A stretch of DNA of 64,000 nucleotides from Lentibacillus cibarius (GCF_005887555.1 NZ_VCIA01000001.1:1-64000), one strand, 5' to 3'. Shown: positions 45,236 to 54,634, counted from the first letter of the stretch. Numbers and translations are program-made. The notes: generated by a model not told the origin, from the letters alone.

Positions 45236-46432
45236 TCATGCGTACGAATGAAGGCCTGCTAACACAAGGTTAACAGCAACCAAATTAAACATAATGATTG
45301 CAAATCCTCCTACGGCAAGCCATGCTGATTTTTCACCATGCCACCCTCTTGAAAGGCGCAAGTGTAAAAATGCCGCATAAAAAAGAAATGTAACCAATGC
45401 CCACACTTCTTTAGGATCCCAACCCCAAAAACGATCCCATGCCTTTTGAGCCCAAATAGCTGCGAAAATCAGACCGCCTAGTGTAAACACCGGAAAACCG
45501 ATGGCAACTGCCCTATAGGATACTTCATCAAGCATGTCCGGCTTTACCTTGCGCAGAAATGGCTGAATAAAAGCTCCAACGCGTTTGCGAAGAATCAGTC
45601 GTGCTAAACCGTATAATATCAGTCCAGTTAATATTGACCAAATAACGGTGTTAAACTTTCTGGCCGCATTGACGCCTTTCATCCAACCCGGTGCCTCAAA
45701 CAACGGATTCATTCTGTCCCCTGTTATCAAGTTACCTTCATTTGGTCCGGCTATCGGTGGTAGATGATAGTCGGTCGTTACCGTTTGACCGTTAAAATTG
45801 TACTCAAATTCCGCCGAATATCCTGACAAATTAAACGAAGTAGAAATAATACTAAATCCAGCAAAAATAAACAAGGAAAGCAAAACAACCTCTAGCCATG
45901 TTGTCCGCTTACTGCTGACGGACTGATCAATCTGTCTGATTAAGTAAATCAGTCCTGCTACAAAACTGATTGATAGAATGGCTTCACCCAGCGAAACAGT
46001 TGTTACGTGAATGTACAGCCAGTTACTCTGCAGCGAAGGGACAAGTGGTGCAATTTCTGTTGGAAACATACTTGCATACGCGATAACAATGATTGCTATT
46101 GGTAATGCAAATAATCCTAAAATATTCAATTTATAAATAAAATAAAGGATGATGAACGCAAAAACAAGCGCCATGCCGAAAAATGTCATAAATTCAAATA
46201 AATTACTGACAGGAGCATGCTTACTTGCGATCCATCTTGTAATGAAGTAGACAATCTGCGCTAGAAATCCAATAATTGTGATCGTAATCCCGATTTTTCC
46301 GCTTACGCCAATCCCTTTGTGAGAGCCTTTGTTTTTATCTCTTATTGTGGCACCAAAGAAAAAGGTGGCAATCAAATAAAGGATGAACGCCGTATACAGC
46401 ATGGTACTACTGACGTTGATTAGTGAATCCAT
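45236..46432 (-). CDS. resC: Cytochrome c maturation protein ResC (CcsA family)
   Basis: 398 residues with about eight transmembrane helices. The heme-binding WWD-type loop is [23 protein letters not shown], the diagnostic segment of CcsA/CcmC proteins; [10 protein letters not shown] follows. With ResB it exports heme and attaches it to apocytochromes such as QcrC (System II). Operon resA-B-C-D-E. Confidence 0.95.
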   Translation of the reverse strand: MDSLINVSSTMLYTAFILYLIATFFFGATIRDKNKGSHKGIGVSGKIGITITIIGFLAQIVYFITRWIASKHAPVSNLFEFMTFFGMALVFAFIILYFIYKLNILGLFALPIAIIVIAYASMFPTEIAPLVPSLQSNWLYIHVTTVSLGEAILSISFVAGLIYLIRQIDQSVSSKRTTWLEVVLLSLFIFAGFSIISTSFNLSGYSAEFEYNFNGQTVTTDYHLPPIAGPNEGNLITGDRMNPLFEAPGWMKGVNAARKFNTVIWSILTGLILYGLARLILRKRVGAFIQPFLRKVKPDMLDEVSYRAVAIGFPVFTLGGLIFAAIWAQKAWDRFWGWDPKEVWALVTFLFYAAFLHLRLSRGWHGEKSAWLAVGGFAIIMFNLVAVNLVLAGLHSYA

Positions 46433-46463
46433 ATATATCCTCCTTCAAGTACACTTAGTCGGT

Positions 46464-48098
46464 TTAATCCGTTTCCAGTTGGTCATCAACCATGTTCACA
46501 TTGGTATCGGCTATAACTTGTTCTATATCTTTTTTCAAGCCGAACCAGTTCTTATTTGTATGACCTGCAACCATGATGCCTTCTTCCTTTGGATGCAACC
46601 AGATTCTGCGATGCTGCCAGTACATGCCTTGAATGACACCTATCATAAAAATGGCTGCCCCAATGATAAAAAGTGGCAATGTGTAATCACGTCTGACAGT
46701 TAACCCACTTACATATCGTGTGTCAAAGTTTTCTATCCCCAATTTGTAGTCATTTTCCCCCGTAGCATCGATGTTTTTACCAATGCCGACGAAACTCGTT
46801 TCTGGTTCTTCATTCTCTGGAGGATGGACAGTAAAAACAAATGCCGGGTTTCTCGGATAAGGTGTTTCAGATGCCGGTTCATCTTCTTCTAGTTCATAGT
46901 CCGGATAATATTGAGTGACATCGACACTGAAGCCATCATCCAATTGGTATTTATCTTTTGGCTCGGTCAAGTCGATGGTAAATGAACCGAGCGATGTTTC
47001 CTTAGGGTCGTCGGTTTCATGGACTTTAAAGGTCATACTTTTAAATTCATTTTGTTGATAACCGGCTTGATATAGTGTATATCCGTCAAACTTTAACGGA
47101 TGATTCATGCGAATTTTTTCTTCCGTCACTTTTTCCAACTCCGGATCGGCACCTGCGACATTGTCGCCTTTTTTCTTATAAATGATTGCATTGGTCTGGT
47201 AATTTTTAGCGACGTTACCTTGTTTATTTATTGCTTCTTTAAACCGTTCGTCATTTTCGTCATAAGTTTCCAGAATAAAATCTTTATTCTTAATGTAATA
47301 CTCCCCTTCAGTGCCAGGTATGACGGTTTGTTCACCTTCCCTTACCCAAACATAATCATCAATATACATAAATGTCGTCATACGTAATAATGCTGCAATG
47401 AGGACAAGAATAAGACCGATATGATTGACGTAAGGACCCCAACGGGAAAAACGTCCCTTCTCAGCAAGTACGTGTCCGTTTTCTTCCCACACTTTATAAC
47501 GTTGCTTTTTCAATCCGGAAACCAACTTCTCTTTTTCATCGGCTGATACTTGTTCCGTTTCACTGAATAGGCGCTGCCTTTTGAGGAATGTAGTATGACG
47601 CTTCGGTTTCTGCATTCTTAGAGCTTTATACAGCGGAACAAAGCGATCAATACTACAAATAACTAGTGAAACGCCGATGAGTGCAATCAAGAGCATGTAC
47701 CACCAAGATCCATACAGGTTATGAAAGCCCAGTTGATAGTATATTTGCCCTATTGTTCCATATTGTGCTTCATAAAAAACAGATGGAGCGCGGGACGTCG
47801 CATCCGCCGGTATGTATTGTTCTTGCGGGAAAATGGTCCCTATCGCCGATGCAATTAAAGCCAAAACAATCAGCCACACCCCGACTTTAACGGAAGAAAA
47901 GAAATTCCATATTTTATCAACAATTGATTTATTGTAAGTTTGCGATCGGCGTGCACTGCCATCATACCGCATATTAAGAAGTTTCCGTTGGTCATTTCCA
48001 TCAATATGCTGGTTGCCTTCAACCGGTTTACCACATGCTTCGCAAAGGACCGTTCCCTCTGGATTGACATGGCCGCACTCACATTTTATTTTATTCAT
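46464..48098 (-). CDS. resB: Cytochrome c maturation protein ResB
   Basis: About 544 residues. An N-terminal zinc-ribbon-like segment (CECGHVNPEGTVLCEACGKP) precedes transmembrane helices near 65-85, 120-140 and 210-230, a long extracytoplasmic domain (about 240-475) and a last helix near 485. IWNFFSSVKVGVWLIVLALI and SAIGTIFPQEQYIP are characteristic. Partner of ResC. GAGGGATACGA supports the ATG at 48098; the frame could extend eight codons upstream without a ribosome-binding site. Confidence 0.94.
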   Translation of the reverse strand: MNKIKCECGHVNPEGTVLCEACGKPVEGNQHIDGNDQRKLLNMRYDGSARRSQTYNKSIVDKIWNFFSSVKVGVWLIVLALIASAIGTIFPQEQYIPADATSRAPSVFYEAQYGTIGQIYYQLGFHNLYGSWWYMLLIALIGVSLVICSIDRFVPLYKALRMQKPKRHTTFLKRQRLFSETEQVSADEKEKLVSGLKKQRYKVWEENGHVLAEKGRFSRWGPYVNHIGLILVLIAALLRMTTFMYIDDYVWVREGEQTVIPGTEGEYYIKNKDFILETYDENDERFKEAINKQGNVAKNYQTNAIIYKKKGDNVAGADPELEKVTEEKIRMNHPLKFDGYTLYQAGYQQNEFKSMTFKVHETDDPKETSLGSFTIDLTEPKDKYQLDDGFSVDVTQYYPDYELEEDEPASETPYPRNPAFVFTVHPPENEEPETSFVGIGKNIDATGENDYKLGIENFDTRYVSGLTVRRDYTLPLFIIGAAIFMIGVIQGMYWQHRRIWLHPKEEGIMVAGHTNKNWFGLKKDIEQVIADTNVNMVDDQLETD

Positions 48099-48126
48099 TC
48101 GTATCCCTCGCAATTGGTGCATTCAT

Positions 48127-48702
48127 TTACTGTTCAGGCAGTATCTGTTGCAAATAGCCCTCTATTTTGTTCAGCGTCATTCCGCCTTCAACCATTTCTA
48201 CTATTTCCCCGTCAGGATTAATAAAAAACGTGCTTGGAATGTTTCCAACTTGATAACTGTCCCGCACCTCTTTGTTGGAGTCATATGGAACAGGGAATGT
48301 TAAATCGAACTTATTGATAAATTTATCCACAACAAGCTTTGTCGTATCAAGATTGACTGCTATGATTTCGACACCTTTTTTCTTATATTCGGGATAGAGG
48401 GACTGCATATAGGGCATTTCCTTTTTACAAGGATCACACCATGTTCCCCAAAAATTGAGCATAACACCTTTACCCTCATAATCACTCAGTTTTACGTTTT
48501 CTAGATCATTATTATCATTGATTTGTTCTAATTTGAAATCAGGTGCTTGTGAGCCAACACTGATGTCTGTTTTATCTTTATTAAAATTCGATACTAACGC
48601 ATATATGACCGCAACAAGCAATAGGGCTAAAATAATTGTCCGGAAAATCAACCGGTTTCGTTTTTTGTTTTTCTTTGCAGCTTTTGCCTTTTCAACACTC
48701 AT
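48127..48702 (-). CDS. resA: Thiol-disulfide oxidoreductase ResA
   Basis: Membrane-anchored thioredoxin-like protein that reduces the CXXCH cysteines of apocytochromes c before heme attachment. A basic N-terminus and one helix (about 22-42) are followed by a thioredoxin fold with FWGTWCDPCKKEMPYM; the CDPC motif here matches the CEPC of B. subtilis ResA. GGAGGTG suits the ATG at 48702 (about 191 residues). First gene of the res operon, 60 bp after rluB. Confidence 0.95.
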   Translation of the reverse strand: MSVEKAKAAKKNKKRNRLIFRTIILALLLVAVIYALVSNFNKDKTDISVGSQAPDFKLEQINDNNDLENVKLSDYEGKGVMLNFWGTWCDPCKKEMPYMQSLYPEYKKKGVEIIAVNLDTTKLVVDKFINKFDLTFPVPYDSNKEVRDSYQVGNIPSTFFINPDGEIVEMVEGGMTLNKIEGYLQQILPEQ

Positions 48703-48761
48703 GGTCATTCACCTCCGACGTTATTGTATCATTGAACTGCTACGGCAATTTTGACTATTAT

Positions 48762-49502
48762 TCAACAATTTTCATTGGTAGCTGAATGACGCATTTTTTT
48801 CACTTCATGCGGTGTAAGACGACGAAAGTTACCGGGATGCAACCCTTGCAAATCGAGGATGCCATACTTTTCCCGTTTCAGCTTCATAACCGGGTAGCCA
48901 AGTTCCTCCATCATTCGACGGATATGTCTATTCTTTCCTTCATGTAGTGTGATCTCCAATATTGTGGCATTTTTTCTCTTATCAGTTTCAAGTACTTTGT
49001 ATTTGACCGCTTTTAATAGCTCATTATTGGAATGAATACCTTTTTTTAGTTCTTGAAGCTCTTTCTTGGTTGGAATCCCTTTAACTTTGGCCACATATAT
49101 TTTATCAATCTCATATCTCGGGTGCATTAATTGGTTAGCGAACGCTCCATCATTTGTCAGCAGAAGGATACCTGAAGTGTCGTAGTCAAGCCTACCGATG
49201 GGGTATATACGTTCTGGGATATCACCAAGATAATCGGTTACTACTGTCCTTCCTTTATCATCTTTCAAGCTTGAAATAACTTCCCTAGGTTTATAAAAAA
49301 GATAATAAACGGGTTCCTCCTTTTCCAGTCGAACGCCATTTACCTCAATCTTATCTTGAGCAGACACTTTTGTTCCCAATTCCGTTATCACTTTCCCGTT
49401 AACCTTCACTTTACCGTCTACAATTAGCTTTTCCGCTTTCCTTCTGGACGTCACACCGCTTTGGGCAATCACTTTTTGTAGCCGTTCTTTCGTGTTTGTC
49501 AT
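48762..49502 (-). CDS. rluB: Ribosomal large subunit pseudouridine synthase B
   Basis: Makes pseudouridine 2605 (E. coli numbering) in 23S rRNA. An S4 domain is at the N-terminus (RLQKVIAQSGVTSRRKAEKLI) and the catalytic aspartate in GRLDYDTSGILLLTNDG. About 246 residues from the ATG at 49502. Located between resA and spmB as in B. subtilis (ypuL). Confidence 0.93.
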   Translation of the reverse strand: MTNTKERLQKVIAQSGVTSRRKAEKLIVDGKVKVNGKVITELGTKVSAQDKIEVNGVRLEKEEPVYYLFYKPREVISSLKDDKGRTVVTDYLGDIPERIYPIGRLDYDTSGILLLTNDGAFANQLMHPRYEIDKIYVAKVKGIPTKKELQELKKGIHSNNELLKAVKYKVLETDKRKNATILEITLHEGKNRHIRRMMEELGYPVMKLKREKYGILDLQGLHPGNFRRLTPHEVKKMRHSATNENC

Positions 49503-49539
49503 TATATCACCGTTTTCCCTTATTGTTACCATAATAATA

Positions 49540-49561
49540 GCGTTAACTATATAGTTAACGC
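49540..49561. terminator. Perfect 22-bp palindrome between spmB and rluB
   Basis: GCGTTAACTA TA TAGTTAACGC reads identically on both strands and lies 13 bp beyond the spmB stop. As RNA it would fold into a 9-bp hairpin with a weak T tract, so a terminator is likely; a protein-binding palindrome is possible. Confidence 0.5.
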
Positions 49562-49573
49562 CAGTTGCAAGGT

Positions 49574-50104
49574 TTATCCAAATAATAACGTAACTACAAC
49601 TATAGAAGCAATTATACCAACAAGATCGGCAAGTAGTCCAACTTTTAATGCATAATGCATTTTTCGTATGCCGATTGCACCGAAGTAGACAGTTAATATA
49701 TACAGTGTTGTATCGGTGCTTCCCTGCATGGTTGAGGCAAGTCTGCCAATAAACGAATCAGGGCCGTGTGTACCAATTAATTCGGTGGTCATTCCTAATG
49801 CAGCTGTTCCTGAAATGGGTCTGACGAGCGCTAGCGGAATGATTTCCGGTGGTACCCCGATGCTTACCAGCAACGGAGAAATAAGCTGAATAAACGCCTC
49901 AAGGGCACCGGAACTTCGTAAAATGGATATAGCAACGATCATCCCCACTAAAAAGGGGAGTAAAGAGAATGCCATTCTGACACCATCTTTCCCCCCTTCA
50001 ACAAACACTTCATAAGCAGGAACACGTTTCCATGTTGATACAATAAGGACAATCGCGATGAAACAGGGGATTAGCCAGGTGCTGATTGTTGTTATTATAC
50101 CCAT
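49574..50104 (-). CDS. spmB: Spore maturation protein B
   Basis: 176-residue membrane protein with a nucleoside-recognition (Gate) domain: FLVGMIVAISILRSSGALEAF, RPISGTAALGMTTELIGTHGPDS and STDTTLYILTVYFGAIG. With SpmA it is needed for proper core dehydration of spores. It follows spmA by 3 bp and belongs to the sigma-E transcript dacB-spmA-spmB. Confidence 0.94.
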   Translation of the reverse strand: MGIITTISTWLIPCFIAIVLIVSTWKRVPAYEVFVEGGKDGVRMAFSLLPFLVGMIVAISILRSSGALEAFIQLISPLLVSIGVPPEIIPLALVRPISGTAALGMTTELIGTHGPDSFIGRLASTMQGSTDTTLYILTVYFGAIGIRKMHYALKVGLLADLVGIIASIVVVTLLFG

Positions 50105-50107
50105 AAA

Positions 50108-50692
50108 TCATTTCCTCCTAAGACTTCTATAATAAAAGAAACGGTCAATCAACAGCGCGCTAACAGAAGATATGAGCGTTGCAATGATTGTTGTACCAAC
50201 GATTTCAGTGGGGGAAACCGAATCATACTGCATCCGGATTGATATGACTGTCGTTGGTATAATGGTTAAACTTGACGTATTTAATGCCAAAAATGTAATC
50301 ATGGACCTGGAAGCTTCATCCGAACCGCTCAATTCTTTCATTTGCTCCATCGCTTTAATGCCCATTGGGGTTGCAGCATTGCCTAGACCAAATATATTGG
50401 CTGTAATGTTTGATAGAATATAGCCAATCGCCGGATGGTCTTTTGGTATATCGGGAAATAACCTGATAATAATCGGCCTGAACAATTTAGACAGAAATGT
50501 AAGGATACCAGCCTTTTCAGCAACTTTCATCATTCCAAGCCAAAAAACCAATATACTGATCAACCCAATTGATAAAGTCACAGCCTCTTCAGCACTTTCA
50601 AACAATGCTTCATTAACCTTGTCCATCGTTCCATTAAACATCGCATAAACGATGCCGATAATTGCCATTGCAGCCCATATGATATTAACCAT
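50108..50692 (-). CDS. spmA: Spore maturation protein A
   Basis: About 194 residues, membrane protein of the Gate family, with LVFWLGMMKVAEKAGI, ITANIFGLGNAATPMGIKAMEQM and FLALNTSSLTIIPTTVISIR. Translation begins in the last codons of dacB (the ATG overlaps its stop region), so dacB, spmA and spmB are coupled. Role as for SpmB. Confidence 0.94.
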   Translation of the reverse strand: MVNIIWAAMAIIGIVYAMFNGTMDKVNEALFESAEEAVTLSIGLISILVFWLGMMKVAEKAGILTFLSKLFRPIIIRLFPDIPKDHPAIGYILSNITANIFGLGNAATPMGIKAMEQMKELSGSDEASRSMITFLALNTSSLTIIPTTVISIRMQYDSVSPTEIVGTTIIATLISSVSALLIDRFFYYRSLRRK

Positions 50693-51794
50693 TGATATCA
50701 ACCCTAGCTATTTGCCTATATATGGATACGACGTGATCAAGGAAATCGGTTTTGCGTTCACGTTTGGCGTATATAGGTGTTTCAGCAATCGGAATGCTAC
50801 CTGAAAAAAATACCGTTTTACCTATTACATCTTCCCCCGAACGCTGGGAACCTTTTAATATAAATGACTTTTTATCTATTTGTAGCTGTTCATCTTTTGT
50901 AAGTGGAACGTTTACGTTTTGTTGTAAATAACCGGTGACTTGATTGCCGGTACTCTCGATGTTATACCTGGATAACCCCTTTTCGGAAATTGTTGTCATA
51001 TCATAGTTTTCAAACCCCCATTCAAACATTCCAATATGGTCATTCCAATCAGCGGAAGCGTTTAATGTTACAGCAATCAGCTCCATATCGTCTTTTTTTG
51101 CAGCTGTCACCAATGTTCTACCAGCCGTACTTGTGTAGCCGGTTTTCCCTCCTATGGTGTATTGGTAGCGTGACGTCAGTAATTTATGTTTGTTACGCCA
51201 GACATATTTTTGGTCATCTGATTTATAAACCTTTGTTTGCGTCACCTGTCTGAAAACATTATTATCCATTGCATAGCGCATCAATAATGCCATATCATAC
51301 GCGGTGGAATAATGATTGTCGGCATCAAGGCCATGTGGGTTAGCGAATGAGGAGTTTGTCATACCGATCCAACTTGCTTTTTTGTTCATCAAATGGACGA
51401 ATCCCTCTACACTTCCGCCGACATACTCACTAATAGCAACGGCCGCGTCATTTCCGGAACGAAGCATTAATCCGTACACAAGATCTTTCAGCTTGATTTT
51501 TTCTCCTTTTTCTAAGTATATAGATGATCCAATCGCATGGACTGCTCGATTGCTGACAGTCACCGTCTCATCCAACTTCCCCGACTCGATGGCAATGATT
51601 GCGGTCATGATCTTCGTAATGCTTGCAATCGACCGCTGTTCATGTGCTTGCTTATCATATAGTACTCTCCCCGAGGACTGTTCCATCAAGACGGCATTAT
51701 TCGCCGATATCCCGGGCTTCGCTTGTCCGACAGACGGCGATATCAAGGTACTAACAAGAAAAAAAACAATCATTAAAACTGCATATCCACGCAT
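50685..51794 (-). CDS. dacB: D-alanyl-D-alanine carboxypeptidase DacB (PBP5*)
   Basis: Mother-cell carboxypeptidase that trims cortex peptidoglycan and limits crosslinking. Signal peptide (about 1-25); catalytic SxxK in IASITKIMTAI, SxN in RSGNDAA, KTG in TIGGKTGYTSTAG; C-terminal PBP5-type beta domain and an amphipathic tail. 369 residues. A sigma-E promoter lies upstream and spmA-spmB follow. Confidence 0.95.
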   Translation of the reverse strand: MRGYAVLMIVFFLVSTLISPSVGQAKPGISANNAVLMEQSSGRVLYDKQAHEQRSIASITKIMTAIIAIESGKLDETVTVSNRAVHAIGSSIYLEKGEKIKLKDLVYGLMLRSGNDAAVAISEYVGGSVEGFVHLMNKKASWIGMTNSSFANPHGLDADNHYSTAYDMALLMRYAMDNNVFRQVTQTKVYKSDDQKYVWRNKHKLLTSRYQYTIGGKTGYTSTAGRTLVTAAKKDDMELIAVTLNASADWNDHIGMFEWGFENYDMTTISEKGLSRYNIESTGNQVTGYLQQNVNVPLTKDEQLQIDKKSFILKGSQRSGEDVIGKTVFFSGSIPIAETPIYAKRERKTDFLDHVVSIYRQIARVDING

Positions 51795-51826
51795 AACTTC
51801 TCCTCCTGCAGATGTGGTATCTGTAC

Positions 51827-51856
51827 AGTTTATGCTTACTAGACAGGAACATATGA
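51827..51856 (-). promoter_or_regulatory. Sigma-E promoter of dacB-spmA-spmB
   Basis: TCATATG (51850-51856) and CATAAACT (51827-51834) on the minus strand, spaced 15 bp, match the sigma-E consensus; the operon is sigma-E controlled in B. subtilis. Confidence 0.65.
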
Positions 51857-51883
51857 CTGAAATTGGACAGCCTATCTGTAAAC

Positions 51884-51910
51884 AAAAAATCCTTACATCT
51901 AGTAAGGATT
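51884..51910 (-). terminator. Terminator after scpB
   Basis: AATCCTTAC (51889-51897) and GTAAGGATT (51902-51910) form a 9-bp stem followed on the minus strand by six T residues. Confidence 0.82.
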
Positions 51911-51932
51911 CGGAAAATTGTATGTGTAGTTG

Positions 51933-52517
51933 TTACTCATCAACTGGTTCGTGAAAATTCTCAAAAAACAGATTAGCCTCTCGTTCAAACTCCTGTTCAC
52001 TGAAATCTTCCGGAAGGGGTGGCAGCTCATCCAGTGACGTTAAACCAAAATATGTAAGAAATTCCTTTGATGTGGCGAATAAGATTGGCCGTCCAACGCC
52101 TTCTTTTCGACCTGCCTCCTCAATCAGTGATCTGTTCATTAATGTCTGTATTGGCCGATCACTTTTCACCCCACGTATTTCCTCGATTTCCGTCCTGGTA
52201 ATAGGCTGCTGATAAGCTATAATAGCTAATGTCTCCAAGGCTGCTTGTGACATTTTTGAAGATTGTGCTGTTTCGAGGAGTTTTTTGAAATACGAGCTGT
52301 ACTCCGGCTTCGTTGTCAGATGGACTCCATTGTGTGACCGCATCAGCAGTATACCTCGGTCCGTATTTCCATAATCATATTCCAATTCTTCCAGCACATG
52401 TTCAACCGCTTCGTTCGTTATATCAAGAATACGTGCAAGCTGGCTGACAGTTACCCCTTCGTCTCCACTAGCAAACAGTAACCCCTCTGTTATAGCTTTT
52501 AATGCATTCATTTCCAC
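51933..52517 (-). CDS. scpB: Segregation and condensation protein ScpB
   Basis: Winged-helix subunit of the SMC-ScpA-ScpB condensin. 194 residues with ALKAITEGLLFASGDEGVTVSQLA, ALETLAIIAYQQPITRTEIEEIRGV and ALIEE-type GRPILFATSKEFLTYFGL. It follows scpA by 2 bp and is translationally coupled. The start may be the ATG at 52511 (MNALKAIT) rather than 52517. B. subtilis ypuI, normally next to it, is absent. Confidence 0.95.
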   Translation of the reverse strand: MEMNALKAITEGLLFASGDEGVTVSQLARILDITNEAVEHVLEELEYDYGNTDRGILLMRSHNGVHLTTKPEYSSYFKKLLETAQSSKMSQAALETLAIIAYQQPITRTEIEEIRGVKSDRPIQTLMNRSLIEEAGRKEGVGRPILFATSKEFLTYFGLTSLDELPPLPEDFSEQEFEREANLFFENFHEPVDE

Positions 52518-52519
52518 GA

Positions 52520-53257
52520 TTATTCCCCCAAGTTATTGAAAACATATAATTCACCAAAGTGCTTTTCTTGGCGGCAGGTAACTTCATTGTTTTTCATCAA
52601 TTCCAAAATGGCGATAAATGTAACAACGATATGAGATCGCGATGGATACGCAAACAGTTGTTCAAACGCTATACCATTCCTGCTTTGTTTTACTGTATTG
52701 AGCACTTCCGTCATTCGCTTCTCAAGCGGTATATCCCCACTTTTAACTTTTGTTTCCAGTGGTTCAGTCCATTTATGTCGCTCAGTCATTCGCTTTAGTG
52801 CATCCAGCATATCATATATGGAAATATCCCCTTTTTGCTCCGGACGGGTTATTTCTGCATGCAAAAAGGCAGTAGGTGGTCTCATAAACGTTTGCCTGGA
52901 TTCTGCTTCTTTTTCTTTCAGTTGTTGTGCAGCTTCTTTATATTTGCGATACTCAACTAGACGCTGCATCAATTCCTCGCGAGGGTCTTCCATATATTCT
53001 TCATCAGGGTCTTCTATTTCCTGTTTCGGAAGGAGCATTTGACTTTTGATTTCCAGTAATGTTGCAGCCATAACGAGATATTCACTCGCTATATTCAGCT
53101 CAAGCTGTTGCATGGTATGTATATAATGCATATACTGTTCTGTTATTTGTGCAACAGGAATATCATAAATATCTATTTCGTACTGATTGACCAAATGCAG
53201 CAAAAGATCTAAAGGCCCTTCGAATGTGTCCAACTTAACACGATATGATTGATCCAC
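52520..53257 (-). CDS. scpA: Segregation and condensation protein ScpA
   Basis: Kleisin subunit that bridges the SMC heads. 245 residues starting MDQSYRVKLDTFEGPLDLLLHLV, with the acidic EIEDPDEEYMEDPREEL region and a C-terminal winged helix (FIAILELMKNNEVTCRQ). Forms an operon with scpB. The longest frame start agrees with the family. Confidence 0.95.
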   Translation of the reverse strand: MDQSYRVKLDTFEGPLDLLLHLVNQYEIDIYDIPVAQITEQYMHYIHTMQQLELNIASEYLVMAATLLEIKSQMLLPKQEIEDPDEEYMEDPREELMQRLVEYRKYKEAAQQLKEKEAESRQTFMRPPTAFLHAEITRPEQKGDISIYDMLDALKRMTERHKWTEPLETKVKSGDIPLEKRMTEVLNTVKQSRNGIAFEQLFAYPSRSHIVVTFIAILELMKNNEVTCRQEKHFGELYVFNNLGE

Positions 53258-53407
53258 AACCCGCCTCCTTTCATAAACAATTGAAATATGAGTGATTTAG
53301 CGTAATCGCCTATACAACATAGCAGATAATTTCATAGGTTATTAATGTAAGATAAATGTTGGCCAAAAAAACATTTATCCGTTAAGCAAAAAAGGAGGAA
53401 TATCACT

Positions 53408-53491
53408 ATGGGTTACAATTATGGCGGAGGATTTTCGCTGATCGTTGTATTGTTCATTCTCCTGATTATCGTCGGCGCTGCTTGGATGTAA
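53408..53491 (+). CDS. YjcZ-like sporulation micropeptide
   Basis: A 27-residue protein: a short glycine- and tyrosine-rich head (MGYNYGGGFS) followed by one hydrophobic helix (LIVVLFILLIIVGAAW). This head-plus-helix pattern is the YjcZ family of small sporulation proteins. A strong AAAGGAGG precedes the ATG and a terminator follows. It stands alone on the plus strand between scpA and ribT. Family-wide function is unknown. Confidence 0.82.
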   Translation: MGYNYGGGFSLIVVLFILLIIVGAAWM

Positions 53492-53524
53492 CTAACGGTA
53501 CAAATTCATCTGCACGCATCACAG

Positions 53525-53561
53525 ACGAAAGCCAGCTTTTCTAAAGAGCTGGCTTTCGTTT
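53525..53561. terminator. Bidirectional terminator between the YjcZ-like gene and ribT
   Basis: CGAAAGCCAGCT (53526-53537) and AGCTGGCTTTCG (53547-53558) form a perfect 12-bp stem between converging genes. Confidence 0.85.
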
Positions 53562-53934
53562 AGTCATTTTTATCATTTTGCTGCTCGGTGTCACTACACT
53601 TATTATAAAATTGCTGTGTCAAATCGTCGGCACAGACTGCATATTTATCCCCATACATATCATGTACTTCGTTCACCATCTTTTTGCCGACTCCCGAATT
53701 GCGATGGGAAGGATTGACCGATATATGCTGGATGACAGCGTTAATATCATCCTCAATCCTGATACCAATTGCTCCTATTACATCCTCTTCCTTCCAGAGA
53801 AAAAGGTGCCAGTTATCATTGGTCTCGTATTCTTTGATTGTCTGCTGCAGTTTTTTAACATCCTTTTCTTCAGGCATAAAAGACAGCAAACCCATTGCAA
53901 TTTTTTCGTTATTCTTCTTGTAACGTATTAACAT
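53560..53934 (-). CDS. ribT: GNAT-family acetyltransferase RibT
   Basis: 124 residues with the GNAT acetyl-CoA segment HISVNPSHRNSGVGKKMV (residues about 68-85). The N-terminus MLIRYKKNNEKIAMGLLSFMPEEKDVKKLQQTI closely matches RibT, the last gene of the B. subtilis ribDEAHT operon. Here no other riboflavin gene or FMN riboswitch is near, so it stands alone. The substrate is not established. Confidence 0.87.
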   Translation of the reverse strand: MLIRYKKNNEKIAMGLLSFMPEEKDVKKLQQTIKEYETNDNWHLFLWKEEDVIGAIGIRIEDDINAVIQHISVNPSHRNSGVGKKMVNEVHDMYGDKYAVCADDLTQQFYNKCSDTEQQNDKND

Positions 53935-54175
53935 ACATATCCCTCATTATGAAATGACTTGCCAGCCACTAAGAGCAAAATAATTTAACTGTTATCAAAC
54001 ATCGTAAGCAATTAGAATCCTAAGTGGAGCGGCTCTTTTCCTAAAAAAACAAATCTAAACGAATACGATTTTAAGCATGAAATAAATATTAATTAACTGG
54101 AATTTTTTGCGTTCACTTGTATTCGATTTACGCTTTAACAAGCATTACCAGTCTTCCATTAAGCAAACGGTGCTT

Positions 54176-54625
54176 TTATTTAAAGGCGATTGCTTTATAA
54201 ATCGTATATCCATCCGATTGTTTTCCTCTAAAATGAAATGGAATGAAATTAATAAAAGCAATCCATAAATGCAATAGTATCAGAAGCATCATATAATCGC
54301 CCGGATAAAACAAGTAGAATACAAAACATAAGGCGGCTGCCAGAGCACTAAGCAACGGGCCGGCGAGCGCTATCAAAATCACTTCTTTCCGGTGATATGG
54401 TACTGTTGTTTCACTATAAGTCATGCCGCCTAAAAAGAAAAGCGTATGAATGTAAATGGACATATTATTCCATTCGCTATGGTGAATAACTTTACCTGAA
54501 CCAATTGAAAGAACAATTTTGTTGGCTCCGACCCATTTAGCACCAAATGCGTGACCAAGCTCATGCGTAATTGTACCGATAGGACCGGCGATAAACACAA
54601 GGTAAAGCAATAGAACGATAACCAT
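54176..54625 (-). CDS. Minimal M50-like membrane metalloprotease
   Basis: 149 residues with three or four hydrophobic helices. The zinc motif HELGH is at residues 21-25 inside the first helix region and a distal SDGY (about 137-140), preceded by INFIPF, could supply the aspartate ligand, as in site-2 proteases. No PDZ domain is present and the protein is short for the family. It lies 10 bp after ppiB. Activity is inferred from motifs only. Confidence 0.7.
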   Translation of the reverse strand: MVIVLLLYLVFIAGPIGTITHELGHAFGAKWVGANKIVLSIGSGKVIHHSEWNNMSIYIHTLFFLGGMTYSETTVPYHRKEVILIALAGPLLSALAAALCFVFYLFYPGDYMMLLILLHLWIAFINFIPFHFRGKQSDGYTIYKAIAFK

Positions 54626-54634
54626 AGCTAATCT

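Noticed and set aside
53935..54175. FMN riboswitch or remnant rib gene upstream of ribT
   Set aside because: The 241-bp gap shows neither the conserved FMN-element stems nor reading frames resembling rib proteins.
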